DNA of 64,000 nucleotides from Bacteroidota bacterium (GTDB lineage Bacteria > Bacteroidota > Bacteroidia > B-17B0 > Aurantibacillaceae): contig JACCXH010000049.1 in assembly GCA_013697245.1 (NCBI GenBank), positions 186,001-250,000 of the forward strand. Reading direction: 5' to 3'. The translations under genes and the position numbers were made by a program. This document shows positions 56,023 to 62,999 of this stretch, piece after piece (within the stretch, counting starts at the first letter, position 1; each line of letters starts with the position of its first letter). The notes below the pieces were generated by a model. The model did no database searches, was not told the DNA's origin, and was given only the letters and a program-made list of their open reading frames with translations.

Positions 56023-56044
56023 AACTATGTGCCTATGTGTTAAA
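56023..56044. repeat. Right inverted repeat of GxxExxY cassette
   Basis: AACTATGTGCCTATGTGTTAAA is the inverted match of 55576-55600. It ends 6 bases before the GxxExxY start codon on the minus strand and 4 bases from the stop codon of the DPM1-like gene. Each arm is itself built of two CACATAG-like units. Confidence 0.75.
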
Positions 56045-56048
56045 AAAA

Positions 56049-56756
56049 TTAGCTACTAAACCGCATTTGAATAACACCTAAAAATGCTTCTTTAAAGATC
56101 TTGGTGCTCATTTTACTTTCGCCTAAAACCCTATCTGTAAACATAATTGGAACCTCTACAATCTTAAACCCTTTTTTGTAAGCACGGTATTTCATCTCTA
56201 TCTGGAAAGCATATCCCATAAAGCGAATAGCATCCAGGTTTATTGTTTCCAATACTTTGCGCTTATAACATTTAAAGCCTGCTGTTGTATCTTTAACAGG
56301 GATCCATAAAATAAAACGAACATATACAGAGGCAAAATAGCTCATTAAGATCCTGCCAAACGGCCAGTTACTGATCTTTCCTCCTTTGCAATAGCGTGAG
56401 CCAACAGCTACATCGGCTTTGGTTTCACATGCCTCTAAAAGCCTTACAAGATCTTTCGGGTCATGACTAAAATCACAATCCATTTCAAAAATATAATCAT
56501 AGTCGCTGGCCAATGCCCATTTAAAACCATGAATATAAGCGGTTCCCAGGCCAAGTTTTCCTTTACGTTCTTCAATGTGTAATTTTCCGGGGAACTCTTT
56601 TTGAAGTTCTTTTACTTTATTTGCGGTGCCATCCGGCGAGCCATCATCCACAATTAGTAATTCAAATTCACGCGTTAACGAGAAAACAGCGCGCACCATT
56701 TTATCAATGTTTTCAATTTCATTGTAAGTAGGTATTATTACTAAATTCTTGCCCAT
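56049..56756 (-). CDS. Polyprenol-phosphate mannose synthase-like GT2 enzyme
   Basis: This 235-residue soluble GT2 enzyme matches DPM1-type synthases that move mannose (or a related hexose) from a nucleotide donor to a polyprenyl phosphate. It shows LVIIPTYNEIENI, the donor motif IVDDGSPDGT, the catalytic MDCDFSHDP and GSRYCKGGKISNWP. No C-terminal membrane helices are present. The ATG at 56756 is chosen over an upstream ORF start at 56798 because family members begin right before the first beta strand. It could feed lipid-linked sugar to GT-C enzymes such as the pair at 40-44 kb, but that is inference. Confidence 0.93.
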   Translation of the reverse strand: MGKNLVIIPTYNEIENIDKMVRAVFSLTREFELLIVDDGSPDGTANKVKELQKEFPGKLHIEERKGKLGLGTAYIHGFKWALASDYDYIFEMDCDFSHDPKDLVRLLEACETKADVAVGSRYCKGGKISNWPFGRILMSYFASVYVRFILWIPVKDTTAGFKCYKRKVLETINLDAIRFMGYAFQIEMKYRAYKKGFKIVEVPIMFTDRVLGESKMSTKIFKEAFLGVIQMRFSS

Positions 56757-56881
56757 TAACGCCACTAATATAACTATAATGCTTCTAAATAGTAACAAAA
56801 AAAAGTCAATTATATTGTTCTTTTAAATAATTTTACCAATTAGCGGTATTTATAAAAACACCTGCTTTTAAATTTAACTGC

Positions 56882-57982
56882 TTGATCGTTTTAAAGAAAC
56901 ATACAAAACAACTTTTTGTTCTGCTTTTACTATTCGCCTGTTCTCATTGCTGTTTCTCTCAATTTGATTCTTTACGACCAAAAAAACGGTATAAAATCTC
57001 CGGCTTTCCGGTTATATTCTATACTCCCGAAACCAGATTTGCTTTTGGCGCTGCCGGTATCTGCACGTTTAATTTTAAAAAAGACAGCCTTCATGCACCT
57101 TCATCTAGTTTTAACCTTGGTTTTGCTTATACACAAAACAACCAGGTGTTATTTTATTTACCTTATTTTTTATTCTTTAAAAACCGTACTTATCAGGTTT
57201 ATGGCGAGTTAGGTTATAACAAATACACGTATAATTTTTACGGTGTTGGCAATGATCAGCCGAAAGATTATGTAGAAAAATATGGTGTAGAATTTCCGCG
57301 CTTAAGAATTACGGCACTAAAAAAACTGTCGAAGCATTTTTATGCTGGACCAAGATACGCCTTCGATAATTTTAGTTTATTTAAATTAGATACAGCAGGG
57401 CAATTGATCAAAAGAGAGATCAGCGGATCAAAAGGAGGTTATGTTTCGGGTGTTGGAATAGTGAATGTGTATGATAGCCGTGATAATATCTTTTATCCAT
57501 CGCGCGGTTTTTATGGCGAATTAGTAGTGTATAGGGATGATAAGCTTACAGGAAGTTCTTTTAACTATACGCGAATTGCGCTGGATGTAACAAAGTATTT
57601 TAGTTATAAGGAGAATATCTTAGCGCTGAATCTTTATACTATTTATTCCGATTCAGATCTTCCGTTCTTCCAGATGGGAAATTTGGGTGGTATGAAAAAA
57701 ATGCGTGGCTTTTATGAAGGCAGATACAGGGATAACAACCTTTTGGTTTTTCAGGCAGAATACCGCAGACATCTTTTTTGGCTTTTAGGTTTTACAGTTT
57801 TTGCAGATGCCGGGCAGGTTGCTAAACGTTACGACGCTTTTAATGATAAGAACTGGCGTTATACATACGGCGGCGGTTTACGATTGACCATTGATAAGGC
57901 ACAAAAGATCAATCTTAGGATAGATGTGGGCGTTGGCGACAAAAAAGTACTTCCGTATTTTACGATTGGCGAAGCATTTTAA
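56882..57982 (+). CDS. BamA/TamA family outer-membrane barrel (D15-like)
   Basis: This 366-residue protein has a signal peptide (KQLFVLLLLFACSHCCFSQ) and a 16-strand-type Omp85 barrel without POTRA domains. Barrel signatures are YDSRDNIFYPSRGFYGEL and a final turn with GGGLRLTIDKAQKINLRIDV. The start is TTG at 56882, giving a good signal peptide; no in-frame ATG is nearby. It may be an outer-membrane transporter or exporter; the role is not known. Confidence 0.88.
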   Translation: MIVLKKHTKQLFVLLLLFACSHCCFSQFDSLRPKKRYKISGFPVIFYTPETRFAFGAAGICTFNFKKDSLHAPSSSFNLGFAYTQNNQVLFYLPYFLFFKNRTYQVYGELGYNKYTYNFYGVGNDQPKDYVEKYGVEFPRLRITALKKLSKHFYAGPRYAFDNFSLFKLDTAGQLIKREISGSKGGYVSGVGIVNVYDSRDNIFYPSRGFYGELVVYRDDKLTGSSFNYTRIALDVTKYFSYKENILALNLYTIYSDSDLPFFQMGNLGGMKKMRGFYEGRYRDNNLLVFQAEYRRHLFWLLGFTVFADAGQVAKRYDAFNDKNWRYTYGGGLRLTIDKAQKINLRIDVGVGDKKVLPYFTIGEAF

Positions 57983-58017
57983 GAAAGTAAAAGTATAAAC
58001 CCGCTTTTTTCCTTTCA

Positions 58018-58044
58018 TTTGCTTCTTTTTTTTTACTAAATTTG
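58018..58044 (+). promoter_or_regulatory. Candidate Bacteroidota promoter for the 58066 gene
   Basis: TTTG (58018-58021) and an exact TAnnTTTG box, TAAATTTG (58037-58044), precede the start codon by 21 bases. The spacer is 15 bases, a little shorter than usual. Confidence 0.45.
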
Positions 58045-58065
58045 GTTAAATCAAACAATAAACCT

Positions 58066-59106
58066 ATGAAAAAAATCTACTCATTAATTTTATTAGTTAC
58101 AGTGGCTTTTTCTGCTAAAGCCCAATACACCTTAACCAGCGCTAATAATGCCGTAATTGGCGAGATCGAAAAAACATGGCCTGCAGATACATTAACTCCA
58201 AATGGTTTATACCCGGCAGGTGGTACTAACCAAATATGGAATTACAGTGGCATTATTATCTCACCAACAGTTTCTGCAGTATCTAATAGCTATGTGGCTG
58301 TTTCTGCCGCACCAAATGCAAGTCTTTTTAGCGCTGCTAATATTGCAAAAACGAGCGATAATATTAATTACGAACTAAGTAATAATAGCGCTACGAGTAT
58401 TACCAGTTATGGGTCGAGCAATAGCAGCGTTACCATTGTATACCAAAATCCGGAGCTGATAGCTACTTTGCCGTTTACTTATGGTACTTTGTGCACTGAT
58501 ACTTATTCTGCAAGCTATACTTCAAACAGCATCCCTGTTTCAAGAACCGGTACCGTTACAACTTCGGGCGATGGTACAGGAACTTTAAATATGCCGGGCA
58601 ATAAAAATTACACCAATGCATTACGCGTTAAACTTCAACTTAAGCAAATTGAGAATTTCGGAAGTGCAGGATCTCAAACAATTACCGTTAAAGCTTATGT
58701 GTACTTTAATGCCGCCAGCAAATTCTCTTTACTTTCTGTTAATGTTTATACTGTTAACCAAATTTCCGGTACTACAACCGCTACTTTCTATGGTAAATCA
58801 ATAGATGTAGGCGATGTGCTTTTTGCAGGCATTAAAGAAAATACCAATGCCGCTAACTTTAATATCTATCCAAACCCTTCTTCAAACAAAGAGGTTTCGG
58901 TGCAATTTAATACTACAGCTAATGAAAACTATGAATTAACTATTTATAATGCATTGGGGCAACAGGTAAAAGCACTTCATTATAGTAATTTACCGCTTGG
59001 CGATCAGAGCGAAAAAATTAGTTTATCGGAATTGAATAGCGGTTTGTATACTATTAAATTAAAAAGCAAGAACCACGAAAGCACTAAAAAATTAGTGGTG
59101 GATTAA
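58066..59106 (+). CDS. Secreted protein with T9SS type A sorting domain
   Basis: This 346-residue protein has a signal peptide (MKKIYSLILLVTVAFSAKAQ) and a Ser/Thr/Asn-rich beta region without recognised domain (about 25-260). A C-terminal T9SS type A sorting domain closes it (about 270-346, FNIYPNPSSNKEVSV through GLYTIKLKSKNHESTKKLVVD). The ATG at 58066 is preferred over a GTG or ATG-like upstream start, since it gives a regular signal peptide. It has its own promoter and terminator. The function of the mature part is unknown. Confidence 0.87.
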   Translation: MKKIYSLILLVTVAFSAKAQYTLTSANNAVIGEIEKTWPADTLTPNGLYPAGGTNQIWNYSGIIISPTVSAVSNSYVAVSAAPNASLFSAANIAKTSDNINYELSNNSATSITSYGSSNSSVTIVYQNPELIATLPFTYGTLCTDTYSASYTSNSIPVSRTGTVTTSGDGTGTLNMPGNKNYTNALRVKLQLKQIENFGSAGSQTITVKAYVYFNAASKFSLLSVNVYTVNQISGTTTATFYGKSIDVGDVLFAGIKENTNAANFNIYPNPSSNKEVSVQFNTTANENYELTIYNALGQQVKALHYSNLPLGDQSEKISLSELNSGLYTIKLKSKNHESTKKLVVD

Positions 59107-59130
59107 AACAACAACTTATTTCATTTTACA

Positions 59131-59162
59131 AGAGCCAAAACACATTTTTGGCTCTTTTTTTA
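59131..59162 (+). terminator. Rho-independent terminator after the 58066 gene
   Basis: AGAGCCAAAA and TTTTGGCTCT form a ten-base stem around a short loop, followed by a run of T residues. It is 24 bases after the stop codon. Confidence 0.88.
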
Positions 59163-59240
59163 TGCCATTTGTTATAAATACATGTAAAAACATCTTGCAA
59201 TAACCTGTTTTAGTAGTTGGCTTTATGTTAATTTTAGCAT

Positions 59241-59684
59241 GTGGTAAAAAAATTTAATGTACGTGTATATGGTATTTTAATACAGAACAATACTGTTTTA
59301 GTATCTGACGAATACATTAAAGGCAATAAGATCACCAAATTTCCCGGTGGGGGGCTTGAATTTGGCGAGGGCACTAAAGATTGCCTTATTCGCGAATTTA
59401 AAGAGGAGTTGGACCTTGACATAGAAGTACAAGATCATTTTTATACTACCGATTTTTTTGTGGCTTCGGCATTTCATACTAACAGCCAGGTAATAAGTAT
59501 TTATTATTTGGTAAAAGCAAAAAGTAAAGCCAATTTTAAAGTTAGTCTTACCGCGCATAATTACGACAAAAAAGAAGGTGCGCAAGCGCTACGTTGGCTG
59601 GACCTTAAACAATTAAAAGAATCTGATCTTACCCTGATCATTGATAAAAGAGTAGGGGAATTGCTGATCAAAAAATTTGGGTAA
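59241..59684 (+). CDS. NUDIX hydrolase
   Basis: This 147-residue protein has a Nudix box of the form GGGLEFGEGTKDCLIREFKE followed by EL; the usual Gly after EE is Asp. The metal-binding Glu residues are present. It would hydrolyse a nucleoside diphosphate linked to another moiety; the substrate is not predictable. The start is GTG at 59241, because the nearby ATG at 59239 is in another frame and meets a stop at once. It is monocistronic. Confidence 0.9.
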   Translation: MVKKFNVRVYGILIQNNTVLVSDEYIKGNKITKFPGGGLEFGEGTKDCLIREFKEELDLDIEVQDHFYTTDFFVASAFHTNSQVISIYYLVKAKSKANFKVSLTAHNYDKKEGAQALRWLDLKQLKESDLTLIIDKRVGELLIKKFG

Positions 59685-59723
59685 TATACTATTTCTTTGA
59701 GTTCAACTCAAATATACTATTTC
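59683..59723. repeat. Direct repeat around a short palindrome after the NUDIX gene
   Basis: AATATACTATTTC occurs at 59683-59695 and again at 59711-59723. Between them TTGAGTTCAACTCAA forms a palindrome. The first copy overlaps the NUDIX stop codon. It may be a terminator or a small duplication. Confidence 0.45.
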
Positions 59724-59734
59724 GGTAATTTTTT

Positions 59735-59790
59735 TTGCGTAAGCACGCAAAGCAATTCCCCGTTTGTAAAAAGGGGTTAGGGTAATTTTT
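59735..59790. repeat. Interspersed palindromic repeat
   Basis: TTGCGT and ACGCAA (59735-59750) form a perfect hairpin. Next to it, ATTCCCCGTTTGTAAAAAGG and the TTAGGGTAATTTTT tail (to 59790) match one arm of the element at 17353-17437, so this is a second, partial member of that family. It lies in the gap between convergent genes and could also stop transcription. Confidence 0.5.
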
Positions 59791-59819
59791 GCGATCTAGC
59801 AAAAAAAAGAGTACAGACA

Positions 59820-60998
59820 TTATCGAGCAATCACAAAGCGTTTACTAACGTTTCCTGATTTGTCGCTGTAAAAATTTAATAAATAAACTCCGTTTGGCAA
59901 ATCTTTTATATTAATTGAATTATTCTTTAGATCTTCCTCTCTTATTAATTGTCCAAGATTATTTCGGATTGTGACCTTAGAAAATAGATCTTTATCTTGT
60001 AAACTAAAGTTGATATTTAAAACATCATTTGCAGGATTTGGAAATAAACTAATACTATTAAAAATAGTTTCTTGCTCACTTAAACCAGTTGCGCTTGCAT
60101 AAACAATAACCGTATCGTATTTTATATTACCACAAATATCCTGCTTTACCATATAGGTTTGTGTAGTTGCTGCAACAGTAACTATTATACCCGCAGCTGT
60201 ATCTATTGCTGTGGTTGCATTAGGCAGTTTATACCACATGCAAGCCTCATCAATAACCACATCCTGCGGCCTACCTAAATAAACCGTATTTGTTGGGATG
60301 CCCCAAATATCAGGGCCTGCGTAGGCAGGCAAATTAATGTCAATACAACTAATGTCATCAATAAAATACTCGCTAAAATTGCCTGTTGCTGTTGAATTTG
60401 CAACAGCAGTAGTTGTGGCAACATCACTTTTAAAATTTGCAAGTACCATAAATTTCTCTGTACCATTGGCAACAAAAGTTCCTGATATTAATACCCAATT
60501 CATTGTATCAGTAATAGCATTGCCAATTGGATTTTGTATTTGTGGAGTTAGAAATGTTAATGCTTGGTGCGAATTATATTTAATAGTATCAACACTATTA
60601 TCACCAAAATAAAGTCCAATAGCGTCAATTCCTCTAGGAGCAACGTCCTCTACGGTAACGTACATTTTAACGCAGTAGGTTATACCGGCAGTTAGCGTTT
60701 GTTTCAAACGATTTTTAACATTTGATCTTTTAAATATATTTGGACACGAGGGACAATACAATTGAGAGCGTAAGTAGCCATTTCCGGATTTTGGCCATTG
60801 ATAACCAGAACCTGATATAGGTACATTTCCGAAGCCGGTGTGTAAGAGTGGCGCCGAAACTTTTAATGAATCTAAACCTGACCAGCCAATTGCCTTATAT
60901 TCTATAAAAGGATTATTAAAGTCAATTGTATTTTCAAATCCCCCATTGTTCACATAATTTGTTATTTGACCTTTTGAAATTAAAAAAGAAAAAAACAT
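59820..60998 (-). CDS. Secreted protein with T9SS type A sorting domain; probably 5'-truncated
   Basis: This 392-residue protein has a jelly-roll-like N-terminal domain (about 10-225, shared with the 601-residue protein upstream: NGYL, RLKQTLTAG, FVANGTEKFMVLANF, FIDDIS). A short linker follows, and a T9SS type A sorting domain ends it (about 318-392, LFPNPANDVLNI). The only start is ATG at 60998, which gives an 11-residue leader (MFFSFLISKGQ) without the positive n-region of a signal peptide; an in-frame stop lies upstream. The sequence before the start is the tail of another sorting domain, so the original 5' end was probably lost. Export may be impaired. Confidence 0.8.
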   Translation of the reverse strand: MFFSFLISKGQITNYVNNGGFENTIDFNNPFIEYKAIGWSGLDSLKVSAPLLHTGFGNVPISGSGYQWPKSGNGYLRSQLYCPSCPNIFKRSNVKNRLKQTLTAGITYCVKMYVTVEDVAPRGIDAIGLYFGDNSVDTIKYNSHQALTFLTPQIQNPIGNAITDTMNWVLISGTFVANGTEKFMVLANFKSDVATTTAVANSTATGNFSEYFIDDISCIDINLPAYAGPDIWGIPTNTVYLGRPQDVVIDEACMWYKLPNATTAIDTAAGIIVTVAATTQTYMVKQDICGNIKYDTVIVYASATGLSEQETIFNSISLFPNPANDVLNINFSLQDKDLFSKVTIRNNLGQLIREEDLKNNSINIKDLPNGVYLLNFYSDKSGNVSKRFVIAR

Positions 60999-61003
60999 TA
61001 CCT

Positions 61004-61193
61004 CTATTTGGCAATAACCAATTTTTTAGTAATGCTTTCATTGTTTTTATTATTAATTGAAATTAAGTATAAACCGTTAATTAAATTTAAATCTAATTTA
61101 CCAATAAAATTGCTGGTTTGCAAGTTGTTTTTGTAAACTACTTTGCCGGTGTAGCAGGGTTAGGAACATTTTCTAACGTTTTCGGGATTGTTA
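61004..61193 (-). pseudogene. Remnant of a T9SS type A sorting domain
   Basis: One minus-strand frame (61159-61004) encodes GKVVYKNNLQTSNFIGKLD, then NLINGLYLISINNKNNES, and ITKKLVIAK before a stop, a typical sorting-domain ending. Another frame just upstream (about 61070-61050) encodes NVPNPAT, the usual start of this domain. About 20 residues that should lie between them are missing, and the frames no longer agree. No start codon or body is left. It is therefore a decayed piece of a third cargo gene. Confidence 0.85.
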
Positions 61194-62999
61194 TTAGCGT
61201 ATCAACATAACATTTCCTTTAAACGTTTTCTGTTCACCGTTTTCGGTTACAGAAACAACATAAAAATAAATACCCTCGCTACATTCCTCACCACTTATGG
61301 TATGACCATCCCAGCGCACAACTTTTATTTTTGAATTTTCCGGTAATAACAAATCGCTATCAATACTATAAATTAAAATACCCCAGCGGTTATATACGTA
61401 AACAGCATTTAATTTTGTGCCATACGGCATTGTAAATTTCCACACATCATTTACATCATCATAATTAGGTGTAAATACTGTTGGAATGATCAAAGGTTTT
61501 TGACAGGTATCGGGCATTGAAATATAAATACTGTCTTTTTTAACAAACGGGCAATAACTTCCGGTATTGCTGTTATTAATGGTTACATAATAATAAGAAT
61601 TGTTTTGTATTATGGCTTTTGTGGTAATTGTTGGCGTAGAAAGAAAGGTGTTTTGCGGTTGCCAGTTATAAGTTATATCATTTGCTATCGGTCCGTTTAG
61701 GATCACAAATTTTAAAGTGTCAAATAAACAGTTAATTGTATTTGTTAAAGTAATTTTTGGCGTTAGTGTAAATGTTGGTTTTATACTTACGTTAACTGTT
61801 TCTGTATTACTAAAACCGCAAGCGCTTTTTGTAAGCGTATAAGTAATAGGCGTAATTGGGCTGGCAATTGGTTTTGGACAATTTGTGCAACTCAAAGCTG
61901 TTGGGGGTTGCCAGATATAATTATAAAAATTGTTACTATCGGCGCTTAATGTAGTTGTATTTCCTGCACAAATAGTTGCATTGGTTAATGGTAATATATT
62001 TACTGGGCCGTTATATATTTTTATTACAACTGTATCTTTTGTAGTTGCGCTGCATTGCTGTTTGGTTAAATAATAAACGGTGTTGGAAGTAGGCGTAATT
62101 ACTGGATTTGGGCAATTAGTACAACTTAAACCTGTTATTGGCTGCCACTGATAGGTTGCATCCCATGTACTATCTGTACCTAATGTAAATGTTGTGTTGG
62201 AGCATATTAAAACTGTGTCTTTTGATGCGGCCATTGCCGGGTTAATCTCTAATACAGATACATCATCGAGGTAATAATAAGCATAATCACCATACCATGC
62301 TCCCAATGGTTTTAATTGCGTTTTGATGGTGCTGGCATTTGAATTAAAATTTCCAATTAACATAAAATTCTCATCCCCATTTGCAACATAGCTAAATTGA
62401 ATTTTCGTCCAATTAATAGAATCTAATATGATACTTGTTGTTTCATAAACCGGTGTTTGATTAATATATTGATTAACTCCGGGATAGGCATGATCTATGA
62501 GAGAATCTTTTTTAAAAACTACTCCCATATTTGCACACGCAAATCTGCTGAGTTCAGCTAAACTAACATAAAAAGTAACACAGTAACTTTTATTTTTGCT
62601 TAAAGTTTGTTTTAATTTATTCTCCAAATATTCTTTATTGTCATTTGCAATAGCATTTTGAAAAACCTCCATCCCTAGATAGCCATTACCATCCTTTGGG
62701 ACTTGATTACCTATTGCATTTATTGGCGTTGTATACAAAGTAGTGGTGGCACATGAATTAAAAAGATCAGGACTACTCGCATAAAATGGGGAAAACCAGT
62801 CTTTACAAAGAGATAAAGGCAATACTGTACCGTTTGGGCAAGAAAAATAGTCTTCCGCGGAAAAATTTTTTATGAGATTTTGCGTTGTTTGACTTGAAAT
62901 AAACGATGAAAACAAAACACAAAAACCCAAGGCGAAAGCCTTGAGTTTTTGTGCGTAAAAAAAACATATATATTTAAATATGATATTATAGTTTATCAT
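61194..62999 (-). CDS. Secreted protein with T9SS type B sorting domain
   Basis: This 601-residue protein has a signal peptide (about 18-37, ending in SSFISSQ). The jelly-roll-like N-terminal domain (about 40-235) is homologous to that of the next gene (KLKQTLSKNKSYCVTFYV, YVANGDENFMLIGNF, YYLDDVS). Ig-like repeats contain L-SCTNCPNP/LSCTNCPKP twice (about 245-410), and a T9SS type B sorting domain (gliding-motility CTD type, about 515-601: PTVFTPNYDDVND through GNVMLIR) ends it. The ATG overlaps the previous stop by 4 bases. A strong hairpin lies in its signal-peptide coding region. Confidence 0.87.
   Translation of the reverse strand: MINYNIIFKYICFFYAQKLKAFALGFCVLFSSFISSQTTQNLIKNFSAEDYFSCPNGTVLPLSLCKDWFSPFYASSPDLFNSCATTTLYTTPINAIGNQVPKDGNGYLGMEVFQNAIANDNKEYLENKLKQTLSKNKSYCVTFYVSLAELSRFACANMGVVFKKDSLIDHAYPGVNQYINQTPVYETTSIILDSINWTKIQFSYVANGDENFMLIGNFNSNASTIKTQLKPLGAWYGDYAYYYLDDVSVLEINPAMAASKDTVLICSNTTFTLGTDSTWDATYQWQPITGLSCTNCPNPVITPTSNTVYYLTKQQCSATTKDTVVIKIYNGPVNILPLTNATICAGNTTTLSADSNNFYNYIWQPPTALSCTNCPKPIASPITPITYTLTKSACGFSNTETVNVSIKPTFTLTPKITLTNTINCLFDTLKFVILNGPIANDITYNWQPQNTFLSTPTITTKAIIQNNSYYYVTINNSNTGSYCPFVKKDSIYISMPDTCQKPLIIPTVFTPNYDDVNDVWKFTMPYGTKLNAVYVYNRWGILIYSIDSDLLLPENSKIKVVRWDGHTISGEECSEGIYFYVVSVTENGEQKTFKGNVMLIR
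62918..62953. terminator. 36-base near-perfect hairpin inside a signal-peptide coding region
   Basis: CACAAAAAC pairs with GTTTTTGTG, and CAAGGC pairs with GCCTTG around a GAAA tetraloop (TTTC on the other strand). Only one position, 62927/62944, is mismatched (T-G on the coding strand). It is 47 bases downstream of the 601-residue gene's start codon and is followed on the coding strand by a T-rich tract. It looks like a terminator or attenuator between the two genes of this operon, but it is also translated. Confidence 0.6.

Noticed and set aside
55577-56044. Two adjacent repeats around 55.6 and 56.0 kb read as a CRISPR array
   Set aside because: There are only two copies, in inverted orientation and 420 bases apart with a gene between; no regular spacing and no cas gene.
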